Positions 9,137 through 18,668 of a stretch of DNA of 64,000 nucleotides are shown piece after piece. Numbering within the stretch: the first letter of the stretch is position 1; each line of letters begins with the position of its first letter. The translations under genes were made by a program, and so were the position numbers. The stretch comes from Muribaculaceae bacterium (GTDB taxonomy: Bacteria; Bacteroidota; Bacteroidia; Bacteroidales; Muribaculaceae): NCBI GenBank assembly GCA_017651515.1, contig JAGCCU010000047.1, positions 1 through 64,000 of the forward strand, written 5' to 3'. Below the pieces are notes generated by a model that was not told the DNA's origin, made no database searches, and saw nothing but the letters and a program-made list of their open reading frames with translations.

Positions 9137-12100
9137 CTAATCAAGTTTCAAGATAATATTAATTATCCTATTCACATCTTCAACGTCTATCATGCTATCG
9201 CCGTTCACGTCGGCATTGCCGGGATAGTCATCAACCGTCTTCGTTTTCAGAATAATGTTGATGGCGGCATTCACGTCTTCAACGTCAACAAGTCCGTCGC
9301 CGGTCACGTCGCCAAGCACGCCTTCAGGTTCCACTTCGCCGGTGACCGTCACCCAGGCATTGTGGACATAATTGCCGGAAGCGTCGTACACGGTAGAAGT
9401 ACCTAAGCCATCGTAGTATTGAACGTAGCCGCCTTCCGGTTCGGTGATGGAGCCATTCAGGTTGCCAAACAGCAGCGAGAACCACTTGCCGTTTGCGCGG
9501 AACTGAGCCGTCGGACTATCAACGCTCAGGTTACCCATGATCCACGATCCCATGCCGTTGCTGCTGTTGTTTACGGCACGCACCTGAACCGTGTCCTCAA
9601 CGGCAAGGTCCTGGAAACCGCCAAGAGCACAGGTCAATCCTGAGCTACCGGTGCTGGTGACCCTGAATTCGCCATTGCCTGTCAACCGGGCAGATTCCCG
9701 GAAATAGACGGCATCGGCGGCAGACGACATGGTGTTGATGCCTTTCACGTTGATGATCAAACCTGGTATCTCGCTCTCAAGAGATTTCTTGTTGGTTGAA
9801 AGCTGAAGGTTGGCTCCGTTGAGCGAGAGCTTGCCGGCCTCGTAGCTCACCTTGCCGTCGCCAAGCACGTCGTCCTGGTTCTCAGAATTCACCTGAGTGC
9901 CCTTGACCCAGAGTGGGTATTTCTCGCCTGTGATCTGGATGCGGCAGGTGTCGCTGTAACCACCTGACGTGGCGATCGCCAGAACCTCCTCGCCCAGGCA
10001 GTCCTGGCTTGAATTGACGGTAACGAGGCCGCTGCTGCTGATGGTCGCATGGCTGCTGTCGTCGACGCTCCAGGTCACGGTGGCATCGTCGGCAGCGCAG
10101 CTTGGCAGCACCGTGGCAGTGAGTTGCAGCGTGGTACCTGGATCGAGCACTACCTGATGTGGATTCAAGACAACTCCCTTCACTGTGGCGGGAAGCACCT
10201 CCACACCTTTCCTCAATGACAACTTCTTTCCGTCGGCATAGAGATCGTAACGGTAATAGTTGCTGTTCGCCACCGAATTGGTGGCATCGATCGTTACCGT
10301 ATTGGCGGACGGGTTGAACGTGAGTGTGGGCGCCGTACCACCCCAGGTGTTTGCTACGGCCTCTGCAGTGAGTGTGTTGCAGGTCGCCACACCGGGATTG
10401 GTCGTGTAGGGCACGGTGATAACTGAACCTCGTTCTACCTGGAAAAGACTGGGGGCAATGTTCATGATATTCCATGTGCCTGACGAGTTGCTCACGTTGA
10501 ATGTCAGCCAGTGATCTACGGTCGTGCTGCCTACGGGGGCAATGGCGTCAATCAACATGCCAGTCAAGCCATTGTGACTGTTGTTGACAAACTTGTAATA
10601 TACCGTCTTGTAATAGTGCTCGCCATCGACCACAATAGGATTGGTGCAGGCGGCATCAGTGTAGAGGTAGCCCATGTCTGAGTCATACATGGTGCCACCA
10701 GAGGTATCCATATTTATCAACCAGTTTTCACCCGTCACACCTTGCCAGCTGACACTCGACGGAACGGGAGCCACAGTCAGCTTGGCTACCGAGTTATAGG
10801 CTACGTTATAGGCACCGTTGGCATCCTGCTGCAACGCCGAACCGCTCGTTGTTGTGGCGGTGAGCGTGAAGTCGGTCATGCCCGAGGCGCTTCCGTAATA
10901 TACCGAGGAGTGTCGGATGATCTGCCCGGCGTCCTGGCTGGCAGTCTCAGTGAAACGGGTATAGACATAGTTAAGTTTCCCCTTGGTGCCGCCGTTGAGC
11001 AGCAAATAGGTAGAACTGGTTCCCTGTTCGGCAGTGGCCCACTGGGCCTCGGTGATGTCGTTATCTTTCACTTCGCTGGTCAACACCAGGTATTCTTGGT
11101 TCGACTTGGCGTTGGTGACCGCAATCTTGTCCGACGATGTGGAATAGGCAAGCGTGGGCTTCACGGGCGTGGCGGTGTTAGGCGTCTTGCTGACGCGTAC
11201 CGCGTTGGAGCGCAGGCTGCCCGTGTGGGTGTCGAAACTCAGTTTGGCATAGATGTATTTGCCCAGGTCGACGGTCCTTACGGTATAGGTGTCGCCGGAG
11301 GCAAGGTAGTCGCCGATCGTGGTCTCGTCGTCAGAGCGGTACCAGTCTATCGTCTTCACCGCGTCGATGCAGTTCACATAGTTGATAATCTCCTGAGGGA
11401 TTGTCAGCACCATCTCGTTGCCGGCCTTGCTGAGACCAGTGAAGTAATAATAACCCAAACCATTAATGCTGGGCTTAGTGAGTGTTGCCTTACCTTTTAT
11501 ATATGATCCATTAAGTCTAAAGGTAGCGCCTACATCAACTCCAGCATCGGAAGTGGCATATTGTTGCTGATATTCTCCATTAAGTACAAATGGCCGGCGC
11601 ATAATAATATGCCCCCTATATCCAAAAAATGGGCTCTCATTTTTCCCGATTGCTGTAATTGGGTTGTTTCCCTGGGTAATAATGATTTTCCCTGCCCAAA
11701 TACCATAATATTTAAATTGGTATTCGTTTTCTCCGTACCCCCTTGACTTTGCGTTCACTTTCGCTCGGTCAATATAGAGATAACTGTTCCCATCAACAGC
11801 GCGTTCTCCCGGTGTGGTACAGAAAATACCACACTGTCCACCTGAAGCATCCACTTGCGTGTCCTCACCAGTGAAATGCAATCCCATGTTTTCGTCATCT
11901 CGATATTGATAAGGGCATGAATATCTTATTCCATAGTAATTTTTGCCGCCATAAGCGGTAAGTTTACCGCCACTCACCTCGCACCTATAACCATTTAAGC
12001 CATACCACGATGTATGATTTATAGAGATACCATCAAAGTTGCTTGAGGCTTTAAGTTCGCCACCACTCATTTGAAAACAATTGCATTCAATAGCGGCAAC

Positions 12101-12898
12101 GTCGTCATCAAAGTTAACATCATTCCAGTCATTATAAATATCGGAATTAACCGTAACTTTTCCGCCTGTAATTTCAAGTCGAGCGCACTTTATTCCAGCA
12201 AGAAGATGTGATTGGACATTCAGCTCTCCGCCTTCCACCTTAAGGTGAATATCATAGCCATGATCACTGGCAATTCCTCGACCATAGCAACCGTAGGCAG
12301 AATTTTGTCCTCGACCTTCGGCTGTCACCTTGCTGTTCTCGCCAGTGATTGTCATTTCAGCCCACCTGTCCACGCCTAAATCTATTCCGCTTCGACGACC
12401 GGTAGCATAGACTTCACTGTTATTAATGTTTAGTGAATAATAAACTACGAGACCTTTGGAATATGACGAAAACCCACCGTCAGGCTCATCGTTTCGACCT
12501 TTGGCTTTAACATATACATTAGTAAAAGTAGCATTTTCACATATAATAGCGCGACAGCGACTGGTTGCCACAAGTCTTCCTGGCCCCACCACATTAAGGT
12601 TGCTTGCTTGTAGTGCGGTCTCTTCACCGCTATGTTCCACGGTGAGGGTATAGTCAGCCGACTGGAAAACAATGTCGAGAGAGTGCGTTACTCCTGCAAT
12701 CTGTTTCAGTTTTTTGCTACAGTCCACAATTAGAGTTGTCGCGCCAGTAAGTACGATTTCGTTGCTGGTAAGATATGACACGTACCAAGTGCCGCTAATT
12801 GCCTGCGCGGCCCTTGCCCTGCCTGGGCAAAACGCAAGCAGCAACAAGGCCACCAAGCCCATCGCCAATGATTTTGAAATTAGAAGTTTTCTTTTCAT
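9137..12898 (-). CDS. Large secreted beta-helix protein with Big2 and dockerin-like domains
   Basis: A 1253-aa exported protein. A signal peptide covers about residues 1-31 (ending in ARA). Residues 35-460 are a right-handed beta-helix-like region with many short turns of the type ITGGKVTVNS, similar to carbohydrate-binding or polysaccharide-lyase-like helices. Regions of immunoglobulin-like sequence follow, including a bacterial Ig-like group 2 (Big2) domain at about 905-990 (VKGVVLNPHQVVLDPG onward). The last 59 residues are a dockerin-like pair of calcium-binding loops. No catalytic motif was recognised, so an adhesin or carbohydrate-binding role is inferred. Base composition changes sharply near 11,500, at the end of the helix region. 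It is first in a run of three secreted protein genes on this strand. Confidence 0.82.
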   Translation of the reverse strand: MKRKLLISKSLAMGLVALLLLAFCPGRARAAQAISGTWYVSYLTSNEIVLTGATTLIVDCSKKLKQIAGVTHSLDIVFQSADYTLTVEHSGEETALQASNLNVVGPGRLVATSRCRAIICENATFTNVYVKAKGRNDEPDGGFSSYSKGLVVYYSLNINNSEVYATGRRSGIDLGVDRWAEMTITGENSKVTAEGRGQNSAYGCYGRGIASDHGYDIHLKVEGGELNVQSHLLAGIKCARLEITGGKVTVNSDIYNDWNDVNFDDDVAAIECNCFQMSGGELKASSNFDGISINHTSWYGLNGYRCEVSGGKLTAYGGKNYYGIRYSCPYQYRDDENMGLHFTGEDTQVDASGGQCGIFCTTPGERAVDGNSYLYIDRAKVNAKSRGYGENEYQFKYYGIWAGKIIITQGNNPITAIGKNESPFFGYRGHIIMRRPFVLNGEYQQQYATSDAGVDVGATFRLNGSYIKGKATLTKPSINGLGYYYFTGLSKAGNEMVLTIPQEIINYVNCIDAVKTIDWYRSDDETTIGDYLASGDTYTVRTVDLGKYIYAKLSFDTHTGSLRSNAVRVSKTPNTATPVKPTLAYSTSSDKIAVTNAKSNQEYLVLTSEVKDNDITEAQWATAEQGTSSTYLLLNGGTKGKLNYVYTRFTETASQDAGQIIRHSSVYYGSASGMTDFTLTATTTSGSALQQDANGAYNVAYNSVAKLTVAPVPSSVSWQGVTGENWLINMDTSGGTMYDSDMGYLYTDAACTNPIVVDGEHYYKTVYYKFVNNSHNGLTGMLIDAIAPVGSTTVDHWLTFNVSNSSGTWNIMNIAPSLFQVERGSVITVPYTTNPGVATCNTLTAEAVANTWGGTAPTLTFNPSANTVTIDATNSVANSNYYRYDLYADGKKLSLRKGVEVLPATVKGVVLNPHQVVLDPGTTLQLTATVLPSCAADDATVTWSVDDSSHATISSSGLVTVNSSQDCLGEEVLAIATSGGYSDTCRIQITGEKYPLWVKGTQVNSENQDDVLGDGKVSYEAGKLSLNGANLQLSTNKKSLESEIPGLIINVKGINTMSSAADAVYFRESARLTGNGEFRVTSTGSSGLTCALGGFQDLAVEDTVQVRAVNNSSNGMGSWIMGNLSVDSPTAQFRANGKWFSLLFGNLNGSITEPEGGYVQYYDGLGTSTVYDASGNYVHNAWVTVTGEVEPEGVLGDVTGDGLVDVEDVNAAINIILKTKTVDDYPGNADVNGDSMIDVEDVNRIINIILKLD
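9140..9316 (-). other. Dockerin-like double EF-hand module (C-terminal)
   Basis: 59 codons at the end of the preceding gene. Two loops of the form D-x-[TN]-G-D-x-x-[VI]-D-V-x-D-V-N are each followed by an INIIL helix, with YPG in the linker. Residues at loop positions 1, 3, 5, 9 and 12 can bind calcium. The module is 41/59 identical by eye to the one at 14215-14391. Confidence 0.85.
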
Positions 12899-12980
12899 GA
12901 CTATATTGTTATTGTTAATAATTTCTACATAAGAGTGGCAAAGCCTCCCCTTTCAGCATATCATGCAATTATGCTTTGAA

Positions 12981-14111
12981 TCAGTATTTGATTCCCAGTT
13001 GCTCATGGAAGATGTAAAGCACTGCCGACTGCGTCTTGGTGCCACGGCGATGAATGCGCTTTACCACGCCCTTGGTACCGACGCTTATGTCGCCATTGTC
13101 GGAAAGAATAGCCATGTGGGCACCAGTCTTGCGGTTGGAAACATAGCCATTGGAGCCTACAAGGCCAATTTCCTCGTGGTTAGGCTTGCAGATAATGTCG
13201 CCCAAAGCATCATGCTTGATCAGCGCCACCTGACGACCATTGTAATAGACCTGGCCATCGGAGCGGAACTCGCCGACGGTGCCTTTGCCAGCCACGAATA
13301 TCTGATTGCCCTGCATCCAGCACTTCTCCGGGTCGCCAACGTTGAACTGCGCGCTTGCCTTTGCTGCGGCAGCCGCCTCGGCTTGCTCTTTGGCTCGGAT
13401 TTCGTCATACTGTGGTTTATACTTGGCAATGTAATCGTTGTCGATGTTCATGCAGAAAGTCACAAAAGCCGTAATATTCTTGTCAACCGGCAGTTGAGAA
13501 TATGCCATAAAATCATCACAGAAATAGACGTCTCCCAGATTGGAGATGTAGCCCACATCCTGACCCTTCCACAACACATGTCCCTTGTCATTCACTTTGA
13601 TGTCGGTAGTTGTTGCGCTGTACATCGAGCCGTCAGAGTTGATTTTGCCAAGTCCCTGATCGTTACCGTCAACAACCCATCCGTCATCACGGAATTTCAT
13701 CTGGTACCAGATTATCCACTTGCCATCCTTCCGGCCAAATCGGTCGAATGTCTTGGTTTTTGAATGGTAAATACCCATGCGTCTTCCACTTTTGAACAGG
13801 AAATCCACATCACCTGCACTTTCGTTGGCTTCGGGCAGCACACCAGTCTGGCCGTCCTCGGCCTGTTGCCGCTTCTCGTCAGCCTCACGCAGTGCATGGC
13901 GCTCCTCAAGTTGTTTCTTTTGGTGTTTGGCAATCTCTTGCTCGAGAATCACGTCATTTTTCACTTCTTGCACAACCGTAGAGGGCGATTTACCTTCTAT
14001 TAATGCTTTACCGGCCTTCTTGGCCTTGTTAAGCAGACTTTGTGCATTGGTGGTCTGAGCGCCAACGATGACGGCAAGGGCCATCACGAGAATTGTCAAT
14101 GTCTTTTTCAT
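12981..14111 (-). CDS. Secreted protein of unknown function
   Basis: A 376-aa exported protein I do not recognise. The signal peptide is about residues 1-23 (MKKTL start, ending TNA). A helical, charged stretch at about 45-85, rich in Lys, Glu and Gln, could form a coiled coil. The rest is a series of short beta-hairpin-like units around Gly, such as GYISNLGDVYF, GTVGEFRSDGQVYYNG and GLVGSNGYVSN, reminiscent of WG-repeat or propeller-like proteins. An Ala-rich helix (AEAAAAAKASA) separates two such blocks. Another in-frame ATG lies two codons earlier at 14117. It lies between the two dockerin-bearing genes on the same strand but has no dockerin itself. Confidence 0.7.
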   Translation of the reverse strand: MKKTLTILVMALAVIVGAQTTNAQSLLNKAKKAGKALIEGKSPSTVVQEVKNDVILEQEIAKHQKKQLEERHALREADEKRQQAEDGQTGVLPEANESAGDVDFLFKSGRRMGIYHSKTKTFDRFGRKDGKWIIWYQMKFRDDGWVVDGNDQGLGKINSDGSMYSATTTDIKVNDKGHVLWKGQDVGYISNLGDVYFCDDFMAYSQLPVDKNITAFVTFCMNIDNDYIAKYKPQYDEIRAKEQAEAAAAAKASAQFNVGDPEKCWMQGNQIFVAGKGTVGEFRSDGQVYYNGRQVALIKHDALGDIICKPNHEEIGLVGSNGYVSNRKTGAHMAILSDNGDISVGTKGVVKRIHRRGTKTQSAVLYIFHEQLGIKY

Positions 14112-14211
14112 AATCATTTATTTTTTGTATTATTGTTATTCTACAGTTACTCCGATTTGCGTCAGCCAATCGAAGAAAGATTCTTACACCTCGCTACTTG
14201 TAGCTTGTAAC

Positions 14212-17200
14212 TCAAACCTTATTCAATATAATATTAATGATTGCATTAACGTCGCTGACGTCGATAGTACCTTCACCCGTCACGTCGGCACTGCCTGGAT
14301 AATCTTCCTGCGTCTTCTTGTTCAGGATTATATTGATTACGGCATTCACGTCGCTCACATCAACATCACCCTCGCCGGTCACATCGCCAAGCACTGTAGT
14401 CGGTTCCATGTAGAACTCTTTCCACTGCTGGGCAGCCTTGTAGGCGGGCTGAGACCCATTAGGTACGGTGAGGGTCACCGCACTCTGATTCACTCCCATC
14501 CAAACATTTGAACCCAGTGACGGTGGAGTGACGGCATCACATTGCAGTGTCTGCAGCCCGGCCATAAAGGCCATCGCCTTGCTGTCTATATAGGTCACAT
14601 TCGCGGGTATTATGAGGTGAGTAAGCTTGTCGCTGTTGAAGAAGGCGCCTTCAGGAATAGTGGTGATGCATTCCGGCAGCACCAAGGTTTCGAGGTTGTG
14701 CGTGTTAGCAAGACACCTCTGGTCAAGCTCAGTGAGGTTATACTCGCCGCCATAGTTGGCATCTGTAGGCTTGTGAGAGCTGTAGTCGAGATTTGTCATA
14801 TTCAAGTGGTTGAAGGCGCGGAACACCAGTTTCACGTTATTCTGTTGCGGATCAACCATAGTATAGCAAGCCTTGGTGTTGTCGTCATAGATATCGTAGC
14901 CACCGGGATAGATATTGGCAGCAAAACGAGCCCAGCTGGGATGTGCCTTAAACGTTTCTGTAGCACTATACGGGACAAATATCAGGCAGGTATCAGGGAT
15001 GTTGGTCAAATCGAACGACACGTCACTGCCAGCCCAACGCGCATTGTTGATGGTTATCTCTTCCATGGCTCGACCCTTGAGGACATTCTCGCCCATCTGG
15101 GTCACGCTGCTAGGTATCTTAATCCTGTGTTCCCAATTAGAATAATAGTCAGAATAGTTGCCATCGAAAGCAAAGGCATAGTCTCCAATGCTTTCTACGC
15201 CATACGGCAGAAATATCTGAGTAAGACCTGAATTGCGGAATGCCGCATAACCGATGGTGCGTAAGCGCTTGCCGAACTTTATTTGCGGCATAGTTCTTGC
15301 ACCAGCGAAGGCACTGTCGGCTATATGGCTGGCATACGGCAATTCTATTCTCCACAGCGGTCCCATAAGCTCAGTGCAGTATTTCACGGTATCAATCAGT
15401 TCACATCCAGTTACATAGTTACAATGATAGATGGCGTTGCTGCCTAAACACGTAATGGCGTAAGTCTTGTCGTTTATCGTCAGTGAAGCCGGAACCTTAA
15501 CATTGTTAGCCGTACCATCGCCAACATAGGAATATGAACCATCCAGGTAGTCTATGCGCATGCGGCCATCATATTGTGTCCCCTCAATGGTAACTGGAGC
15601 TGTACTGGTGACTGTCAAGCTCATTCTGCCAGTTGTTGAGCCATTGTTTTCTAAATACTGAGTCCAATCGGAGGCTATATTATTATTGTAGTTATAGCTC
15701 CTCATTTTTGTCCAGCCGGCAGCTTTATAAGCAGCCTCCATGCCATAAGGGACATATAACCTCACATTATAATTGTCGGTCGATGAGTAGGTTGGCACAC
15801 CACTGAACATCTGATCGACATTAATCGTTGGTGGCGTTGGAGAATTTACTGACAAGTAATTCAGTGCAGTACAATCCTTAAACACATAGTTGCCCCATGA
15901 ATAGAGGCCAGACGTAAATGTCACTTCTATAAGCTTGGAACAGCCGGAGAAGATATAAGAGCCTATACTTTTAAGATTGATAAACGCTGCAAAATACTCC
16001 AACGTCGTGTTGTTGGAGAACGCATACGACGCTATGTATTGAACCGTATATGGCAAACTGAAATAAGCGTAACCAGAAAGCATCTCATATCCGTTCCATG
16101 CCTCTGGAACCTTGTAGAGCGTGGTCTGGGCCTTGTTGTAGAGTGCACCGTTAAGAGAAGAATAAGAAGTATTGGCTGGATCGACATTGATGGCTGTAAG
16201 TGCCGAGCAATTCTGGAAGACGTTAGTGTAAGGCATGTATGTCACACCACGTGGAATAGTGATTGACGTCAGGGAGGTGCAGGAACCAAAACAATAGGTA
16301 CTCATGCGTTTCAGGTTGTCGGGAAGAGCCACACTGGCCAAATCGTAACAGTAACTGAAAGCGTAGTCGCATATTGTGTCGAGGGCAGTCAGTGCGGTCA
16401 GGTCGAGCGCCGTAAGCCCACCATTCTGGCATGCCCCGGAACCAATCGAAGTGATATTGTAATAAAGACCGTTAACAGAAGCTACTGAAGTAGTTGCATT
16501 TACAATGCCTTCAGTGTTGACAATTGAGCCGCCCACTCCCACCAACTTACACCGGCCTCGATTACTTGTCGTCGTCTGGTCAAGCAGTTGCGAAGTTACA
16601 TTACAATAAAATGTTGTGAGATTATGCTCGCTCGACGTACCCATAGACACGCCGATGTCACTTGCAAGATTTGACTTTAGCACAGAGAAGTTGGAAGTAA
16701 TCAAGTTCGCGCCATTGGCAGCATTGACACCAGTGCTGGACGGCTCATACCATGTGCGGGAGCCTGAGACAGCAGCCATTCCGGTAAAAGCATCATTGTT
16801 GATGGAGGGCATTGACTCGGCAGCACAATATATCGACGTGATGGGTGCATACCTGAAAGCATAGATTAATATTTGCTTGATACTGCTAGGCAAATATACT
16901 ATCTTCAGACTAGTACAGCCATTGAAAGCGTTGCCGTAGATGTTCTCAATGCCATATTGCATCCTCACCGAGGTTATGGTGGTCATGCCTTGGAATGCAC
17001 CCATTCCAATGGTCTTCACACGACAAAACTTGCCAACGTCGTCAATATAAACATAGCCTGGAATAGTAAGAGCGGTAGTCGATTGATTCCAGCTGTCGGC
17101 CACACCAGTGCATGTCAGCGTCATCGATGATCCGCTGCCTACTGATGAGAACTTGAGGTTGTTGTACTCGTAGGTGGTCGCCTGAACGACAATAGCCATC

Positions 17201-17232
17201 ATGGCAAAAAGTAGTGGTATTAATTTCTTCAT
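14212..17232 (-). CDS. BspA-family leucine-rich repeat surface protein with dockerin-like C-terminus
   Basis: A 1006-aa exported protein with a signal peptide at residues 1-18. Most of the chain is LRR_5 (BspA/Treponema pallidum type) repeats, recognisable as units like I-x-x-xAFxxCxxLTxIxLPxxvxxI, in two blocks at about 40-500 and 590-930 separated by non-repeat sequence. The BspA family includes adhesins that bind host matrix or other bacteria. One stretch has NVDPANTSYSSLNGALYNK, a frequent insertion in these repeats. The final 59 residues are a dockerin-like module nearly the same as in the 1253-aa protein. A -7 element lies about 60 bases upstream of the ATG. Surface adhesion is inferred from the family. 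Confidence 0.85.
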   Translation of the reverse strand: MKKLIPLLFAMMAIVVQATTYEYNNLKFSSVGSGSSMTLTCTGVADSWNQSTTALTIPGYVYIDDVGKFCRVKTIGMGAFQGMTTITSVRMQYGIENIYGNAFNGCTSLKIVYLPSSIKQILIYAFRYAPITSIYCAAESMPSINNDAFTGMAAVSGSRTWYEPSSTGVNAANGANLITSNFSVLKSNLASDIGVSMGTSSEHNLTTFYCNVTSQLLDQTTTSNRGRCKLVGVGGSIVNTEGIVNATTSVASVNGLYYNITSIGSGACQNGGLTALDLTALTALDTICDYAFSYCYDLASVALPDNLKRMSTYCFGSCTSLTSITIPRGVTYMPYTNVFQNCSALTAINVDPANTSYSSLNGALYNKAQTTLYKVPEAWNGYEMLSGYAYFSLPYTVQYIASYAFSNNTTLEYFAAFINLKSIGSYIFSGCSKLIEVTFTSGLYSWGNYVFKDCTALNYLSVNSPTPPTINVDQMFSGVPTYSSTDNYNVRLYVPYGMEAAYKAAGWTKMRSYNYNNNIASDWTQYLENNGSTTGRMSLTVTSTAPVTIEGTQYDGRMRIDYLDGSYSYVGDGTANNVKVPASLTINDKTYAITCLGSNAIYHCNYVTGCELIDTVKYCTELMGPLWRIELPYASHIADSAFAGARTMPQIKFGKRLRTIGYAAFRNSGLTQIFLPYGVESIGDYAFAFDGNYSDYYSNWEHRIKIPSSVTQMGENVLKGRAMEEITINNARWAGSDVSFDLTNIPDTCLIFVPYSATETFKAHPSWARFAANIYPGGYDIYDDNTKACYTMVDPQQNNVKLVFRAFNHLNMTNLDYSSHKPTDANYGGEYNLTELDQRCLANTHNLETLVLPECITTIPEGAFFNSDKLTHLIIPANVTYIDSKAMAFMAGLQTLQCDAVTPPSLGSNVWMGVNQSAVTLTVPNGSQPAYKAAQQWKEFYMEPTTVLGDVTGEGDVDVSDVNAVINIILNKKTQEDYPGSADVTGEGTIDVSDVNAIINIILNKV
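14215..14391 (-). other. Dockerin-like double EF-hand module (C-terminal)
   Basis: The last 59 codons of the LRR gene. Same layout as the module at 9140-9316, with two loops D-V-T-G-E-x-x-[VI]-D-V-S-D-V-N and INIIL helices. Loop position 5 is Glu instead of Asp in both halves, a variation that could alter calcium affinity. Confidence 0.85.
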
Positions 17233-17575
17233 GATTATTTAGTTTATAAGTTATTATCTTCAAAAAATTCAAGATTACTCCATATTTGCCACAAATTTAA
17301 ATATAATTGTTTAAAATCACAAGAATTCATAGGATAAAATGTAATTTAATTAAATATTTATCTATTTATAACCTAAAAACTATAGAATTTGCAGAAATCT
17401 TATTCTTGTCACGACTTTCACAAATAATGAGCAAACCGAACGCAATGAAACTCGTTTCGATTGCTGAGGTGCAGCCATTATTATACAAATTTTCTTAAAA
17501 TAGTAGAAACTGTTTGCTCAATCGCGTCAAAATGCCGAAATTTGAAGGTTGAACATAACGCATATTATTTTCATT
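17233..17575. other. Intergenic region between divergent secreted-protein genes
   Basis: 343 AT-rich bases. On the minus strand TAAATTTG (17292-17299) is a -7 match placed 60 bases before the LRR gene, without a clear -33 TTG. No convincing promoter for the META-domain gene, no RNA gene and no open frame with coding character were seen. Confidence 0.5.
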
Positions 17576-18430
17576 ATGAAGAAAACTCTACTTATCACCA
17601 TAATAATCTCACTTCTATTGGTCCCTGCCGATGCATTGGCAAGGAAGAAAAAGAAGAAATATGAGAAGAAGGAAGTTGCCATTGAACAGACTATAGTTGC
17701 TGAGCAAACGCCCACTCCTATCACCATCACCGACCCTGCAAAACAACTCTATGGTGAATGGAACATCATGAGCATTCGCAAGAAGCCAATCTCAACCCGC
17801 GAACGTGCATATATCTACTTAGACTTTGTAGCACACAAATTCTATGGTAACAACGGCTGCAACACGATGAACGGGACATTCAAACAGACAGGCAATGACA
17901 TCATATTCAAGGATGCCATCACAACCGAGGCTTCTTGCCACAATGCCACCAGCGAACGCACCATTATGAAGACGCTCAGTGAGGTACAGCACTACAGCCT
18001 GAGCATCCTCTACCAGATGGAATACCTGGATCTGCTCAACTCTAAGGGCCAGACCATCATGACGCTTCGTCGCCAGAACCTGGACTTCCTTAACGGCACA
18101 TGGGTCGTGAAAGAAGTTGGCGGGGAGAATATCATCGACAAGAATGTCCGATTGGTAGTTGATGCTGTGATGAATACCATCCATGGCAACACCGGATGCA
18201 ACATCATCAATGGCATCATCACAATCGATCCCATGAAGGACTTCGCCATTCAGTTTGAAGACCTGCACTCCGGCGGTAACGACTGCGAGAACATCGACAA
18301 CGAGACTGCAGTGCTCGTGGCTCTTGAACAAACTGAGAGCTGCAAACGAATCAATGATAACGAGATGGGGTTGCTCGATGGCAAAGGCCGCATCGTGCTC
18401 GTTCTGTCGCGCATAGAACTGACACGATAA
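17576..18430 (+). CDS. Exported protein with two META/HslJ domains
   Basis: A 284-aa protein with a signal peptide (about 1-22, ending in ALA) followed by a very basic stretch (RKKKKKYEKK). Two copies of the META domain follow. Each begins with a G-x-W strand (LYGEWNIMSI and LNGTWVVKEV) and carries the family motif GNxGCNxxNG (GNNGCNTMNG and GNTGCNIING). HslJ, the best-known member, is a heat-shock outer membrane lipoprotein linked to novobiocin resistance; the molecular activity of the domain is unknown. The ATG at 17576 is preferred over an upstream in-frame TTG at 17549 because it gives a standard signal peptide. The two domains probably arose by duplication inside the gene. Confidence 0.88.
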   Translation: MKKTLLITIIISLLLVPADALARKKKKKYEKKEVAIEQTIVAEQTPTPITITDPAKQLYGEWNIMSIRKKPISTRERAYIYLDFVAHKFYGNNGCNTMNGTFKQTGNDIIFKDAITTEASCHNATSERTIMKTLSEVQHYSLSILYQMEYLDLLNSKGQTIMTLRRQNLDFLNGTWVVKEVGGENIIDKNVRLVVDAVMNTIHGNTGCNIINGIITIDPMKDFAIQFEDLHSGGNDCENIDNETAVLVALEQTESCKRINDNEMGLLDGKGRIVLVLSRIELTR

Positions 18431-18553
18431 ACCCAGCCATTTACATTAAGGCAATATTGACAACTATGCCAAGCCTACCCACAACTACATGAGTGGCATA
18501 AGAAGAAAATCTTAATTAATTGTTAATTTTAGACCGAAAATGCAGATAATGCA

Positions 18554-18583
18554 TTGACGGTTAATAAAATTGTTGTACCTTTG
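18554..18583 (+). promoter_or_regulatory. Promoter of rplY-pth
   Basis: TTG (18554-18556), a 19-base spacer and TACCTTTG (18576-18583): an exact match to the Bacteroidota -33/-7 promoter. The start point should be near 18588, giving a leader of about 80 bases before rplY. Confidence 0.75.
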
Positions 18584-18668
18584 CCCCGCTTTTTAAGACA
18601 AGCCCGTGTGATGGGAAATTAAGGAGCATAAACAACAACTTAATTTTTAGTAACACAACTCATTAAAA

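Noticed and set aside
9882-10475. A long open frame on the minus strand inside the 1253-aa gene, rich in Arg and His
   Set aside because: It is a shifted frame of the GC-rich part of that gene; its composition is that of a shadow and it has no start context.
10742-11506. A 254-codon open frame on the plus strand opposite the 1253-aa gene
   Set aside because: Open only because the GC-rich gene avoids stops in that frame; Arg/Gly/Val-rich without any domain and without promoter.
14195-14206. GCTACTTGTAGC palindrome downstream of the LRR gene
   Set aside because: Five pairs with a two-base loop and no T-tract; too weak for a terminator.
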